From Streptomyces spirodelae (GTDB lineage Bacteria; Actinomycetota; Actinomycetes; Streptomycetales; Streptomycetaceae): DNA of 64,000 nucleotides. Every line of letters starts with the position of its first letter. Position 1 is the first letter of the stretch. The position numbers and the translations under genes were made by a program. Under the pieces are notes generated by a model that did no database searches, was not told the origin of the DNA, and saw only the letters and a program-made list of their open reading frames with translations. The stretch spans positions 62,001 to 126,000 of the forward strand of contig NZ_JAFFZN010000002.1 of NCBI RefSeq assembly GCF_017676385.1. The letters run 5' to 3'. Below, one piece after another: positions 21,223 through 30,902 of the stretch.

Positions 21223-21277
21223 AGACAGACCGCCAGGAACGGGACTGAAGACAGCGGCCGGACGGGAGGTGTGCGCC

Positions 21278-22294
21278 TTGCTCAGCGAGCGTCGACTTGA
21301 AGTCCTCCGCGCCATCGTCCAGGACTATGTGGGGACGGAGGAGCCGGTGGGCTCCAAAGCCCTCACGGAGCGTCACAACCTGAAGGTGTCCCCGGCCACC
21401 GTCCGCAACGACATGGCGGCGCTGGAGGAAGAGGGGTACATCGCCCAGCCGCACACCAGCGCGGGCCGTATCCCCACCGACAAGGGGTACCGCCTCTTCG
21501 TCGACAAGCTCGCCGGTGTCAAGCCGCTCTCGTCGCCCGAGCGGCGCGCCATCCAGAACTTCCTGGAGGGCGCCGTCGACCTCGACGACGTCGTCGGCCG
21601 TACGGTACGGCTGCTCGCGCAGCTCACCCGGCAGGTGGCCGTGGTGCAGTACCCGTCGCTGACCCGTTCGACGGTGCGCCACGTGGAGCTGCTGGGGCTG
21701 GCGCCCGCGCGGCTGATGCTGGTGCTGATCACCGACACCGGGCGGGTCGAGCAGCGGATGATCGACTGCCCGGCGCCGATCGGGGAGACGGTCCTGGCGG
21801 ACCTGCGCGCCCGGCTCAACAGCCGGGTCGTCGGCGAGCGCTTCACCGAGGTCCCGTCCCTGGTGCAGGACCTGCCGGAGGCGTTCGACGCCGACGACAG
21901 AGGCACGATCCAGACGGTGCTGGCCACCCTGCTGGAGACCCTGGTCGAGGAGACCGAGGAGCGGTTGATGATCGGCGGCACCGCCAATCTGACCCGCTTC
22001 GGGCACGACTTCCCGCTCACCATCCGGCCCGTGCTGGAGGCGCTGGAGGAGCAGGTGGTCCTGCTGAAGCTGCTCGGAGAAGCCAAGGACCCGGGTATGA
22101 CCGTACGAATCGGGCATGAGAACCAGCACGAGGGACTGAGTTCCACATCGGTCGTCTCGGTCGGTTACGGTTCGGGCGACGAAGCAGTCGCCAAACTCGG
22201 CGTGGTCGGACCGACCCGCATGGACTACCCCGGAACGATGGGAGCTGTACGCGCAGTGGCACGGTACGTCGGACAGATCCTGGCGGAGTCATAA
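21278..22294 (+). CDS. hrcA: Heat-inducible transcription repressor HrcA
   Basis: Repressor of class I heat-shock genes that binds CIRCE and uses GroEL as its temperature signal. The TTG at 21278 is taken as start because GGAGG ends eight bases before it and the protein then begins [18 protein letters not shown] with the expected 338 residues; the GTG at 21269 would overlap the ribosome site. The N-terminal winged helix includes [19 protein letters not shown], and C-terminal blocks such as GGTANLTRF are present. Its TAA abuts the dnaJ GTG. Confidence 0.96.
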   Translation: MLSERRLEVLRAIVQDYVGTEEPVGSKALTERHNLKVSPATVRNDMAALEEEGYIAQPHTSAGRIPTDKGYRLFVDKLAGVKPLSSPERRAIQNFLEGAVDLDDVVGRTVRLLAQLTRQVAVVQYPSLTRSTVRHVELLGLAPARLMLVLITDTGRVEQRMIDCPAPIGETVLADLRARLNSRVVGERFTEVPSLVQDLPEAFDADDRGTIQTVLATLLETLVEETEERLMIGGTANLTRFGHDFPLTIRPVLEALEEQVVLLKLLGEAKDPGMTVRIGHENQHEGLSSTSVVSVGYGSGDEAVAKLGVVGPTRMDYPGTMGAVRAVARYVGQILAES

Positions 22295-23428
22295 GTGGCG
22301 ACGGACTACTACGCGGTCCTCGGCGTGCAGCGTGACGCCTCGCAGGACGAGATCAAGAAGGCGTTCCGCAGACTCGCGCGCGAGCTGCACCCGGACGTCA
22401 ACCCGGACCCGAAGACCCAGGAGCGGTTCAAGGAGATCAACACCGCTTACGAGGTGCTCTCGGACCCGCAGAAGAAGCAGGTCTACGACCTGGGCGGGGA
22501 CCCGGCCTCGGGCGCGGCGGGCGGCGGAGCCGGCGGCTTCGGCGCGGGCTTCGGCAACTTCAGCGACATCATGGACGCCTTCTTCGGTACGGCGGCGCAG
22601 CGCGGCCCGCGCTCGCGCACCCGCCGGGGCCAGGACGCCATGATCCGGCTGGACATCGACCTGGAAGAGGCGGCGTTCGGCACCACCAAGGACATCCAGG
22701 TCGACACCGCCGTCGTCTGCAACAGCTGCAACGGTGACGGCGCGGCGCCCGGCACCTCGGCGCAGACCTGCGACATGTGCCGTGGCCGCGGCGAGGTCTC
22801 CCAGGTCACCCGGTCCTTCCTGGGCCAGGTCATGACCTCCAGGCCGTGCCCCCAGTGCCAGGGCTTCGGCACCGTGGTGCCGACCCCCTGCCCGGAGTGC
22901 GCGGGCGACGGCCGGGTGCGCTCGCGGCGCAGTCTGACGGTGAAGATCCCCGCCGGTGTGGACAACGGCACCCGCATCCAGCTCGCCGGCGAGGGCGAGG
23001 TCGGCCCGGGCGGCGGACCGGCCGGCGACCTGTATGTGGAGATCCACGAGAACTCCCACCCGGTCTTCCAGCGCCGGGGTGACGACCTGCACTGCACTGT
23101 CACGATCCCCATGACGGCCGCGGCTCTCGGCACCAAGGTGCCGTTGGAGACGCTGGACGGCATGGAGGAGGTGGACATCCGGCCCGGCACCCAGTCCGGG
23201 CAGTCGATTCCGCTGCATGAGCGGGGCATCACTCACCTGCGTGGCGGCGGTCGTGGTCAGTTGATCGTCCACGTGGAGGTGACGACGCCGACGAAGCTGG
23301 AGCCGGAGCAGGAGGAGCTTGTGCGTCGTCTGGCCAAGCTGCGCGGCGAGGAGCGCCCGACGGGCCAGTTCCAGCCGGGCCAGCAGGGCCTCTTCTCACG
23401 CTTGAAGGACGCCTTCAACGGACGGTGA
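22295..23428 (+). CDS. dnaJ: Chaperone DnaJ (second, HrcA-linked copy)
   Basis: Hsp40 co-chaperone of DnaK, 377 residues. The J domain (1-70) contains HPD (HPDVNPD), followed by a Gly-rich linker, four zinc-finger repeats ([32 protein letters not shown]) and the C-terminal substrate domain. The GTG start immediately follows the hrcA TAA, so the genes are translationally coupled and under CIRCE. The last codons AAC GGA CGG TGA are copied in each unit of the tandem repeat that follows. Confidence 0.96.
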   Translation: MATDYYAVLGVQRDASQDEIKKAFRRLARELHPDVNPDPKTQERFKEINTAYEVLSDPQKKQVYDLGGDPASGAAGGGAGGFGAGFGNFSDIMDAFFGTAAQRGPRSRTRRGQDAMIRLDIDLEEAAFGTTKDIQVDTAVVCNSCNGDGAAPGTSAQTCDMCRGRGEVSQVTRSFLGQVMTSRPCPQCQGFGTVVPTPCPECAGDGRVRSRRSLTVKIPAGVDNGTRIQLAGEGEVGPGGGPAGDLYVEIHENSHPVFQRRGDDLHCTVTIPMTAAALGTKVPLETLDGMEEVDIRPGTQSGQSIPLHERGITHLRGGGRGQLIVHVEVTTPTKLEPEQEELVRRLAKLRGEERPTGQFQPGQQGLFSRLKDAFNGR

Positions 23429-23690
23429 GGCGCTGCTGTCCGATCCGGCCGGGGGTCCGGGGGTTGCCCCCCGGAGGGTGCTGTAACGGACGGTGAGGCG
23501 CTGCTGTCCGATCCGGCCGGGGGTCCGGGGGTTGTCCCCCGGAGGGTGCTGTAACGGACGGTGAGGCGCTGCTGTCCGATCCGGCCGGGGGTCCGGGGGT
23601 TGTCCCCCGGAGGGTGCTGTAACGGACGGTGAGGCGCTGCCGGCTGAACCCGGCCGGGGCCCGGGGGTGCCCCGGGTGGGTGCGGTCGGG
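23420..23690. repeat. 68-bp tandem repeat carrying dnaJ stop and hairpin
   Basis: Three full 68-bp units (23420-23487, 23488-23555, 23556-23623) differ by one base or none; a fourth (23624 to about 23690) keeps only its first 17 bases before diverging into a related GC-rich hairpin. Each unit holds the dnaJ ending GGACGGTGA and an 8-bp stem TCCGGGGG-TTGT-CCCCCGGA. The first unit overlaps the last codons of dnaJ. Probably a multiplied terminator. Confidence 0.95.
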
Positions 23691-23719
23691 TCGTGGTGGG
23701 GGCGTGACAGGATGTGGCC

Positions 23720-24805
23720 ATGGCCAACTCGTCGCCCTCGCTCTCCGAGCTGACTGCGCATCCCGTCATCCAGGCGCCGATGGCAGGCGGGGTCGCCCGT
23801 CCCGAGCTGGTCGCGGCGGTGAGCGAGGCGGGGGGTCTGGGTTTCCTGGCCGCCGGCTACAAGACGCCGGAGGCGATGTACGAGGAGATCCGGCAGCTCC
23901 GGCAGCTGACGGGGCGTCCGTTCGGCGTCAACCTCTTCATGCCGCAGCCCCCTACCACCGACCCGTCCGCGGTCGACGTCTACCGCGAACAGCTCGCCGG
24001 TGAGGCCACCTGGTACGAGACGGAGCTGGGCGACACCGACTGCATGACGGACGACGCGTACGAGGCGAAGCTGGCGATACTCTTCGACGACCCCGTACCC
24101 GTCGTCTCCTTCCACTTCGGCTGCCCCGCCCCCCGGGTGCTGGAGCGGTTCGCGGGGCTGGGCACCCGCACCATGGTGACCGCGACGTCGGTCGCCGAGG
24201 CGAGCGCCGTGCAGGCGGCCGGTGCGCACGCCGTGTGCCTGCAGGGCATAGAGGCGGGCGGACACCAGGGCACCCACCGCGACGACGCGCAGGGCGACCG
24301 GGGGAGCGGCGGTATCGGGCTGCTGTCACTCCTCACGCAGGTCAGGGAGGCGGTGCGGCTCCCGCTGGTCGCCGCGGGCGGGCTGATGCGCGGAGAGCAG
24401 ATCGCCGCCGTCCTGGCCGCCGGTGCGGTGGCGGCGCAGTTGGGCACCGCCTTTCTGGCCACCGAGGAGTCCGGGGCACATCCGCTGCACAAGCGGGCAC
24501 TGACCGATCCGCTCTTCACCCGCACCGAGCTGACCCGGGCGTTCTCCGGGCGTCCGGCGCGAGGGCTGGTCAACCGTTTCGTCAGGGAGCACGGCCCCTA
24601 CGCGCCCGCCGCCTATCCGCAGCTCCACCATCTGACGGCGGGTCTGCGCAGGGCGGCGGCGAAGGCGGGGGACCCGCAGGCGATGGCGCTGTGGGCGGGT
24701 CAGGGGCACCGGCTGGCCCGGGAGTTGCCCGCCGGGGAGCTGGTGGAGGTGCTGGTGACGGAGCTCGCCGAGGCGCGTGCCGCGCTGTCGGAGGCGGCCT
24801 CGTGA
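23720..24805 (+). CDS. Nitronate monooxygenase family flavoprotein
   Basis: 361-residue TIM-barrel FMN enzyme of the 2-nitropropane dioxygenase/nitronate monooxygenase family, which oxidises toxic alkyl nitronates. QAPMAGGVARPEL at the N-terminus and GIEAGGHQGTHR near residue 175 (the FMN/substrate region with the catalytic-type His) are class signatures, and AGGLMRG and GTAFLATEES follow. ATG 23720 is preferred over GTG 23714 because AGGA has better spacing. The TGA overlaps the rsmE GTG, indicating an operon. Confidence 0.9.
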   Translation: MANSSPSLSELTAHPVIQAPMAGGVARPELVAAVSEAGGLGFLAAGYKTPEAMYEEIRQLRQLTGRPFGVNLFMPQPPTTDPSAVDVYREQLAGEATWYETELGDTDCMTDDAYEAKLAILFDDPVPVVSFHFGCPAPRVLERFAGLGTRTMVTATSVAEASAVQAAGAHAVCLQGIEAGGHQGTHRDDAQGDRGSGGIGLLSLLTQVREAVRLPLVAAGGLMRGEQIAAVLAAGAVAAQLGTAFLATEESGAHPLHKRALTDPLFTRTELTRAFSGRPARGLVNRFVREHGPYAPAAYPQLHHLTAGLRRAAAKAGDPQAMALWAGQGHRLARELPAGELVEVLVTELAEARAALSEAAS

Positions 24806-25539
24806 GCGCGCCGGTCTTTCTCGCCGACTCCGGTCTGCTGCGGCCGGGCCCGGTGGTGCTGGACGGGCCGGAGGGGCGGCACGCCGTCTCGGTACGCAGG
24901 CTGCGCCCTGGCGAGGAGGTCGTGCTGACGGACGGCGCGGGAAGGGGCGCGTACGGGAGCGTGACAGCCGCCGAGGGCAAGGACCGGCTGACGGTCGACG
25001 TCCGCGAGGTCCGCCACGAGCCGGAACCGCGCCCCAGGCTCACCGTCGTCCAGGCGCTGCCCAAGGGCGACCGCGGCGAGTTGGCCGTGGAGACGATGAC
25101 GGAGACGGGCGTGGACGCCGTCGTTCCGTGGGCCGCGTCGCGCGCGGTGACCCGGTGGAAGGGCGAGCGGGCGGCCAAGGCGCTGGCCAAGTGGCGGAAC
25201 ACCGCGCGGGAGGCCGGGAAACAGGCGCGTCGGCTCCGCTTCCCCGAGGTGACCGAGCTTGCCTCCTCCCGCCAGGTCGCCGAACTGCTGGAGTCCGCGG
25301 ACTTCGCCGGCGTGCTGCACGAGGAGGGCAGCACGCCGCTGGCCACCGCCGAGCTGCCGGTGGCGGGGGAGATCGTGCTGGTGGTGGGACCCGAGGGCGG
25401 GGTAGCGCCGGAGGAGCTGGAGCTGTTCGCCGAGGCGGGTGCCGCGCCGTTCCGGCTGGGGCCGAGCGTGCTGCGGACCTCGACGGCCGGTACGGCTGCC
25501 GCCGCCGTCGTGCTCGCCCGCTGCGGCCGCTGGAGCTGA
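24802..25539 (+). CDS. rsmE: 16S rRNA m3U1498 methyltransferase
   Basis: SPOUT-class methyltransferase that modifies 16S rRNA at U1498, 245 residues. The GTG at 24802 overlaps the previous stop (GTGA). An N-terminal PUA-like region contains GRHAVSVRRLRPGEEV. The knotted C-terminal SAM-binding region shows VVGPEGGVAPEELELF and LGPSVLRTSTAGTAA, the diagnostic RsmE motifs. Confidence 0.95.
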   Translation: MSAPVFLADSGLLRPGPVVLDGPEGRHAVSVRRLRPGEEVVLTDGAGRGAYGSVTAAEGKDRLTVDVREVRHEPEPRPRLTVVQALPKGDRGELAVETMTETGVDAVVPWAASRAVTRWKGERAAKALAKWRNTAREAGKQARRLRFPEVTELASSRQVAELLESADFAGVLHEEGSTPLATAELPVAGEIVLVVGPEGGVAPEELELFAEAGAAPFRLGPSVLRTSTAGTAAAAVVLARCGRWS

Positions 25540-25647
25540 GCGAACGGGCGCGGGCCGGACCCGGAAGCGGTCCTGGGGCGAGGGCGGGCGCGGCGGGCCC
25601 CGAGCCGCACGCCGGGGCGCTGACGGGTGCTCGGGTAACATCCCGGC

Positions 25648-26031
25648 ATGGCTTCCAACGGAGAACCGCAGCCGGACTGCCTGTTCTGCAAGATCGTCGC
25701 ACGTGAGGTGCCCGCGACGCTGGTGCGGGAGACCGACACGACCGTCGCGTTCCGGGACATCAACCCGCAGGCGCCCACCCACGTTCTGGTGATCCCCAAG
25801 GTGCACTACCCGGACGCGGCCTCCCTCGCGACCGCTGAGCCCCAGCTGATGGCCGATGTGGTGCAGGAGGCCGGTGAGGTCGCGGCGATGGAGAAGATCG
25901 CGGTGGCGGACGGCGGCCCCGGCACCGGGTACCGGGTGGTCTTCAACACCGGTTCGGGCGCGGGCCAGACGGTCTTCCACGCGCATGCGCACGTGCTCGG
26001 GGGCCGTGGCCTCGAATGGCCGCCCGGGTGA
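25648..26031 (+). CDS. HIT family (HINT-like) nucleotide-binding protein
   Basis: 127 residues; histidine-triad protein acting on nucleoside phosphoramidates and related nucleotides. CLFCKIVAREVPATLV at the start and HAHAHVLGG (catalytic triad; a normal HINT sequence has HVHLHVLGG) near the end. It lies 108 bp after rsmE and 29 bp before an RNase Z-like gene. Likely cytoplasmic. Confidence 0.94.
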   Translation: MASNGEPQPDCLFCKIVAREVPATLVRETDTTVAFRDINPQAPTHVLVIPKVHYPDAASLATAEPQLMADVVQEAGEVAAMEKIAVADGGPGTGYRVVFNTGSGAGQTVFHAHAHVLGGRGLEWPPG

Positions 26032-26060
26032 GGTCCGCCGAGACGGGGTGGTGAGCCGGG

Positions 26061-26981
26061 GTGTCGGTCCGCGAGCTGGTCGTACTGGGCACCGCGAGTC
26101 AGGTGCCCACCCGGCAGCGCAACCACAACGGGTATGTGCTGCTGTGGGACGGCGAGGGCATCCTCTTCGACCCGGGTGAGGGCACCCAGCGGCAGATGCT
26201 GCACACCTCCGTCGCCGCGCACGATCTGACCCGTATCTGCCTGACGCACTTCCATGGTGACCACGCGCTCGGACTGCCCGGGATCATCCAGCACATGAGC
26301 CTCGACGGGGTGCCGCACGAGGTGACGGCGTACTTTCCGGCGAGCGGGCGCCACTACTTCGAGCGGCTGCGCCATGCCACGCCGTTCCACGACACGGTGC
26401 GGCTGCGCGAGGCGCCCGTCAGCGAGCCCGGGACGCTCGCCGGCGGCGCCGATGAGCCACAGGTGCCCTTCACTCTGGAGGCGCGGCAGCTCTCGCACCG
26501 GATCGACACCTTCGGGTACCGGCTGACGGAGCCGGACGCACGCCGGATGCTGCCCGAGCGGCTGGCGGCGCACGGTATCAGCGGCCCGGACGTCGGCCGT
26601 CTCCAGCGCGAGGGTGAGCTGCGCGGCGTACAGCTGGAGGAGGTCAGCGAGCCACGGCGGGGACAGCGCTTCGCCTTCGTCATGGATACCCGGCTGTGCG
26701 AGGGCGTCCACGAGCTGGCCGACGGCTGCGACATGCTCGTCATCGAGTCGACGTTCCTGCAGGCCGACGCGGAACTGGCCGAGCTCTCCGGGCACCTGAC
26801 GGCATTTCAGGCCGGTCGGGTCGCCGCCGAGTGCGGCGTACGGCACCTGGTGCTGACCCACTTCTCGCAGCGCTACCAGGACACCGCGCTGTTCGCCGCC
26901 GAAGCCCGGGCCGCCGGGTTCGAGGGCGAACTGACGGCGGCGCGGGACCTGATGCGCATTCCGGTGCCCAAGCGGGCCTGA
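26061..26981 (+). CDS. Ribonuclease Z-like metallo-hydrolase
   Basis: 306 residues of the ElaC/RNase Z family, which cleave tRNA 3' extensions. The metal motif THFHGDH occurs near residue 65, the N-terminus [20 protein letters not shown] is family-like, [11 protein letters not shown] near residue 205 corresponds to the motif IV Asp region, [13 protein letters not shown] carries the conserved His motif, and LTHFSQRY lies near the end. Annotated as RNase Z; the biological substrate is not proven. GTG 26061 is used; a clear ribosome site is lacking. Confidence 0.85.
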   Translation: MSVRELVVLGTASQVPTRQRNHNGYVLLWDGEGILFDPGEGTQRQMLHTSVAAHDLTRICLTHFHGDHALGLPGIIQHMSLDGVPHEVTAYFPASGRHYFERLRHATPFHDTVRLREAPVSEPGTLAGGADEPQVPFTLEARQLSHRIDTFGYRLTEPDARRMLPERLAAHGISGPDVGRLQREGELRGVQLEEVSEPRRGQRFAFVMDTRLCEGVHELADGCDMLVIESTFLQADAELAELSGHLTAFQAGRVAAECGVRHLVLTHFSQRYQDTALFAAEARAAGFEGELTAARDLMRIPVPKRA

Positions 26982-27003
26982 CGCCGCCCGGCGGCGGAAG
27001 GAC

Positions 27004-27987
27004 TCAGAAGCCGAGCCTGCGCAGCTGCTTGGGATCGCGCTGCCAGTCCTTGGCGACCTTGACATGCAGATCGAGGTAGACGGGCGTCCCCAGCAGCGCC
27101 TCGATATGCCGCCGCGAGGTGCTGCCCACCTCCTTGAGGCGCTTGCCCTTGGGGCCGATGACGATGCCCTTCTGGCTGGGCCGCTCGATGAAGATGTTGG
27201 CGTGCACATCCAGCAGCGGGCGGTCCGCCGGGCGGTCCTCGCGGGGCACCATCTCCTCGACCACCACCGCGATCGAGTGCGGCAGCTCGTCCCGTACGCC
27301 CTCCAGCGCCGCCTCGCGGATCAGCTCGGCGACCATGACCTGCTCGGGCTCGTCCGTCAGATCGCCGTCCGGGTACAGCGGCGGCCCCTCGGGCAGCAGC
27401 GGCACCAGCAGCTCGGCCAGCAGGTCCACCTGTGAGCCCTCGGTGGCGGAGACCGGGACGATCTGAGCCCACTCGATGCCCAGCTCCCGCCCGAGCTGGT
27501 CCACGGCGAGCAGCTGCTCAGCGAGCGCCTCCTTGGTGACCAGGTCGGTCTTGGTGACCACGGCGACCTTGGGCGTGCGCTTCTTCAGCTCGGCCAGCTC
27601 ACTCGCGATGAAGCGGTCACCCGGGCCGATCTTCTGGTCGGCCGGCACACAGAAGCCGATGACGTCGACCTCGGCCCATGTGGTGCGCACCACGTCGTTG
27701 AGGCGCTCGCCGAGCAGCGTGCGGGGCTTGTGCAGACCGGGGGTGTCCACGAGGACGAGCTGTGCCTCGGGGCGGTGCACGATGCCGCGCACCGTGTGCC
27801 GGGTGGTCTGCGGCCGGGTGGAGGTGATCGCGACCTTCGTGCCCACCAGCGCGTTGGTCAGCGTCGACTTGCCCGCGTTGGGGCGGCCGACGAAGCAGGC
27901 GAAGCCCGACCGGTGCGGTCGGTCTTCGTGAGGGGTGCCGCCTTCTGTCTTGCTGGCGGGGGCGGAAGATGCGTTCATGACGACCAT
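27004..27987 (-). CDS. era: GTPase Era
   Basis: Essential GTPase that binds 16S rRNA and helps 30S assembly. G1 GRPNAGKST, G3 DTPGLHKP and G4 TKTD are clear, and the C-terminal KH domain includes GIVIGPKGKRLKEVG. 327 residues from ATG 27987; ATG 27978 is equally plausible. The only close upstream neighbour is the deaminase-like gene (28025-28384), 37 bases away on the same strand, so they probably form an operon. Confidence 0.96.
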   Translation of the reverse strand: MVVMNASSAPASKTEGGTPHEDRPHRSGFACFVGRPNAGKSTLTNALVGTKVAITSTRPQTTRHTVRGIVHRPEAQLVLVDTPGLHKPRTLLGERLNDVVRTTWAEVDVIGFCVPADQKIGPGDRFIASELAELKKRTPKVAVVTKTDLVTKEALAEQLLAVDQLGRELGIEWAQIVPVSATEGSQVDLLAELLVPLLPEGPPLYPDGDLTDEPEQVMVAELIREAALEGVRDELPHSIAVVVEEMVPREDRPADRPLLDVHANIFIERPSQKGIVIGPKGKRLKEVGSTSRRHIEALLGTPVYLDLHVKVAKDWQRDPKQLRRLGF

Positions 27988-28024
27988 TGTCCCTGACGGC
28001 GGCGCTGGGTGTGCGGGGGTGACC

Positions 28025-28384
28025 TCAGCCCGCCGTCACCGTGGTGTGCACCTCCCCGTCCGGACCCGCCAGGAGGACGGGGGTGGCGGGGCCGCCCAGG
28101 TCGCGTACGGTCGCCAGATCCTCGGCCGGGACCTGGGCGGCGTCGGAGACCACCGCCGCCGCCTCCAGGGACGTGGCGCCCGAGGCCACCGCCATCGCCA
28201 CGGCCGTGCGCAGCGCGGACAGCCGGAGCGAGGGCAGCGCGACCGACCCGGCGACATAGGTGCGCCCCGTCTCGTCCCGTACGGCTGCGCCCTCCGGGAC
28301 GGCGTTGCGCGCGCGGGCGCTGCGCGCCAGGGTGACGATCTTGCGGTCTTCCGGGTCCAGCCCGGCGGTGCTCTGGTCACTCAT
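28025..28384 (-). CDS. Cytidine deaminase-like protein lacking catalytic motifs
   Basis: 119 residues from ATG 28384 (MSDQSTAGLDPEDRKIVTLA). The fold-level pattern resembles cytidine deaminases (GRTYVAGSVALPSLRLSALRTAVAMAVASG), and such a gene often precedes era in actinobacteria. However, the zinc-site motifs HAE/CAE and PCxxC are absent (ALRTAVA and VVSDAAQVPAEDLAT stand in their place), so it is unlikely to deaminate cytidine. A structural or regulatory role next to era is inference. Confidence 0.75.
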   Translation of the reverse strand: MSDQSTAGLDPEDRKIVTLARSARARNAVPEGAAVRDETGRTYVAGSVALPSLRLSALRTAVAMAVASGATSLEAAAVVSDAAQVPAEDLATVRDLGGPATPVLLAGPDGEVHTTVTAG

Positions 28385-28428
28385 GACGGCGAGCATATGC
28401 GGTGCCACCGACAGCGCTGCCGGGTGGC

Positions 28429-29310
28429 TCAGCCCGCGACCTGGCGCATCGCCGCACGCCGTACACCCGGCTCCGCCAGCCGCTGGAGCTTCTCCGCCGT
28501 TCCGGTGCCGGGCACCGGGTTGTGCAGGATGAGCCTGAGGTCGGGCCGGGCCGGCACCTGGAGCGTGGTCGACTCGAAGTACAGCGCGCCCACCACCGGA
28601 TGGTCCAGCTCCTTGAGCCGCTGCCCGGGACGGCACACGTTCCCCAGCTCCCACAGCGCGCGGAACTCGGTGCTGTTCTCCAGCAGCTCCTCCAGCAGCA
28701 GCTGGAACCCTTCGTCCTCGGGCCACTCGGCCAGCGAGGCACGCAGCTCGGCGACAACGACCGGCGCGTTCTCCTCCCAGCTGACGGCGCGGGCGCGGTA
28801 ACGCGCGTCGCAGAAGAAGTTGATGACGCAGTTGTTCTGCACTTCCAGATTGAACGCCAGCCGTGCCGCCTCGTTCAGCCCGACGGCGCTGTAGTACGGG
28901 TCCATGATGTGCGCCGGGTACGGCATCCAGCCGTCCATCAGCCGCTGCATCCCGGCGCACAGGTGGTCGCGGTCGTGTTCGGACTCGGGCAGCGGCGGGT
29001 TCAGCCCCGCCAGGACGTACAGGTGGCGGCGCTCGGCGGGGTTCATCCGCAGCACCCGCGCCACCGCGTCGAGGACCTGCGGCGAGACGCTGATGTCCCG
29101 GCCCTGTTCCAGCCACTGGTACCAGGAGGCACCCACACCGGCGAGCACGGCCACCTCCTCCCGGCGCAGTCCGGGCGTCCTGCGACGGGGACCGCCCTCG
29201 GGCAGTCCGGCCTCCGCCGGCGAGACCCGGGCCCTGCGGGAGCGCAGGAACGTACGCAACTCCTCACCGCGCCGGTTCCGCTCCGCTCGACTCCTCGTGG
29301 CACTGGCCAC
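28429..29310 (-). CDS. XRE-family regulator with MmyB-type ligand domain
   Basis: 293 residues. GTG 29310 follows AGGAGGGGG. The N-terminal helix-turn-helix region reads LRREEVAVLAGVGASWYQWLEQGRDISVS (split across about residues 50-80), characteristic of the actinobacterial XRE/MmyB group, followed by the MmyB-like C-terminal domain (VGLNEAARLAFN, VSWEENAPVVVAELRAS, FESTTLQVPARPDLRL). It is divergent from an MFS transporter across 84 bp that hold a palindrome, so it probably controls that pump. Confidence 0.9.
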   Translation of the reverse strand: MASATRSRAERNRRGEELRTFLRSRRARVSPAEAGLPEGGPRRRTPGLRREEVAVLAGVGASWYQWLEQGRDISVSPQVLDAVARVLRMNPAERRHLYVLAGLNPPLPESEHDRDHLCAGMQRLMDGWMPYPAHIMDPYYSAVGLNEAARLAFNLEVQNNCVINFFCDARYRARAVSWEENAPVVVAELRASLAEWPEDEGFQLLLEELLENSTEFRALWELGNVCRPGQRLKELDHPVVGALYFESTTLQVPARPDLRLILHNPVPGTGTAEKLQRLAEPGVRRAAMRQVAG

Positions 29311-29327
29311 CTGATCCCCCTCCTGGC

Positions 29328-29347
29328 TGGTGGTGCGGGCACCACCA
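29328..29347. promoter_or_regulatory. 20-bp palindrome between regulator and MFS gene
   Basis: TGGTGGTGC (29328-29336) GG GCACCACCA (29339-29347): perfect 9-bp arms in the middle of the 84-bp divergent gap. Best guess is the operator bound by the adjacent XRE-family regulator to control both genes. Confidence 0.65.
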
Positions 29348-29394
29348 TAAACAGCAGCTCCCCACGGGGTGTTCCGCGCCAGCAGGCTGTGATC

Positions 29395-30885
29395 ATGCCA
29401 ACGACCGCCTCCGTACCGGAGACGACCGCGCCCGCGCCGGTCGCCGAAACCGTCACCGAAACCTCCCCCGTCCGTCCCGAACCCTCGTCCGTGTCCCACC
29501 GGTTCACGCCGCGCGAGATTCTGCTGCTGGTGGTGCTGTGCGCCTCGCAGTTCCTCGTCGCGCTCGACTTCTCGGTACTCAATGTCGCGCTGCCCGTCCT
29601 CGGCCCCGACCTGGGCCTGGGTGAGGCCGGACTGCAGTGGGCCGTGACCGCGTTCGCCCTGCCCACCGGCAGCTTCCTGCTGCTCTTCGGCCGCCTCGGC
29701 GACCAACTGGGCCGCCGCCGTACGTTCCTGACCGGGCTGGCCCTCTTCACCGGCGCCTCGGTACTGGCCGCGCTCGCGCCGACCGCGCCGCTCTTCCTGG
29801 CCGGACGTGCCCTGCAGGGGCTCGGCGCGGCCGCGCTGGTGCCCACCGGCATGGCGCTGATCACCACCTCGTTCGCCGAGGGCCCCAAGCGCACCAAGGC
29901 GCTGAGCATCAACGGGTCCCTGATGGCACTGGGCTTCACCGTCGGCATGGTCGTCGGCGGCGTCCTCACCGACACTCTCGGCTGGCGCTCCACCATGGGC
30001 CTGCTCGGGGTGGGCGGCGTACTGGTGCTGCTGGCCGCCCCCCGGCTGCTGACCGAGAGCCGTGGCGAGCGCACCCGGCTGGACGTGCCCGGGGCACTGA
30101 CCGTGACCGGTGGGCTCTTCGGCATCGTCTACGGGCTGTCCACCGCGGCCGAGGAGGGCTTCTCGCGGCCCGATGTGCTGGTCGCCATCGTCGCGGGCCT
30201 GCTGCTGCTCGTCCTGTTCGTGCGGGTGGAGTCCCGCAGCGCCGAGCCGCTGCTGCCGCTGTGGATGCTGCGCCGCCCCTCGGTCGCCTTCGGCAACCTC
30301 GCCGGGCTCGTCACCGTCTCGATGATGACCGCCGTCGTCTTCCTGATGACGCTCTACCTCCAGGACCTGCTGGGCGTCTCCGCGCTCGTCTCCGGGCTCG
30401 TCTTCGGGGTGCAGGGCCTCGCCTCCGTCGCGGGCGGCGCCCTCGCACCCCGGATCGCCCGCCGTATCGGTGCCCCGCGCACCCTCGCGCTGGGCCTCTT
30501 CGGCCAGGGCGCGCTGACGGCGGCACTGCTGGGTCTGGGCACCGGGAGCGGGCTGTGGCTGGTCGTGGTCGCCGTCTCGCTCGCCAGCGGGCTGCACCTG
30601 GTGGCCGTCGTCACCTATGGCGTCACCGCGACCTCGGGCCTCGACGACGCCGACCAGGGCCGCGCCACTTCCCTGGTCACCAGCGCGATGCAGCTCGGCA
30701 TGGCCCTCGGTATCCCGCTGCTGAGCGCCCTGTCCGTCGGCTGGGCCGGCGTCCTGCGCAGCGGCGGCACCTCAGCTGACGCCGCCACCCTGGGCGGCAT
30801 CAAACTGGGCCTCGCCGCCGACACGGTCGTCCTGCTGGCCGTCGGCACCCTGGTGGCCCTCACCCTGGCCCGTCGGCGACGCTAG
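29395..30885 (+). CDS. MFS drug transporter, DHA2 (14-span) type
   Basis: 496 residues with about 14 hydrophobic segments after a 45-residue Thr/Pro-rich N-terminal tail. Motif A GRLGDQLGRRRTFLTG follows span 2, and LDFSVLNVALPVLGPDLG is typical of EmrB/QacA-type exporters. Proton-driven efflux of a drug or metabolite is inferred; substrate unknown. ATG 29395 has AGG eight bases upstream. Divergent from the MmyB-type regulator. Confidence 0.9.
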   Translation: MPTTASVPETTAPAPVAETVTETSPVRPEPSSVSHRFTPREILLLVVLCASQFLVALDFSVLNVALPVLGPDLGLGEAGLQWAVTAFALPTGSFLLLFGRLGDQLGRRRTFLTGLALFTGASVLAALAPTAPLFLAGRALQGLGAAALVPTGMALITTSFAEGPKRTKALSINGSLMALGFTVGMVVGGVLTDTLGWRSTMGLLGVGGVLVLLAAPRLLTESRGERTRLDVPGALTVTGGLFGIVYGLSTAAEEGFSRPDVLVAIVAGLLLLVLFVRVESRSAEPLLPLWMLRRPSVAFGNLAGLVTVSMMTAVVFLMTLYLQDLLGVSALVSGLVFGVQGLASVAGGALAPRIARRIGAPRTLALGLFGQGALTAALLGLGTGSGLWLVVVAVSLASGLHLVAVVTYGVTATSGLDDADQGRATSLVTSAMQLGMALGIPLLSALSVGWAGVLRSGGTSADAATLGGIKLGLAADTVVLLAVGTLVALTLARRRR

Positions 30886-30902
30886 CGAGGGGGCGCCCCG
30901 CT

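Noticed and set aside
23420..23690. CRISPR array
   Set aside because: Units are contiguous with no variable spacers and include the dnaJ stop; it is a tandem duplication.
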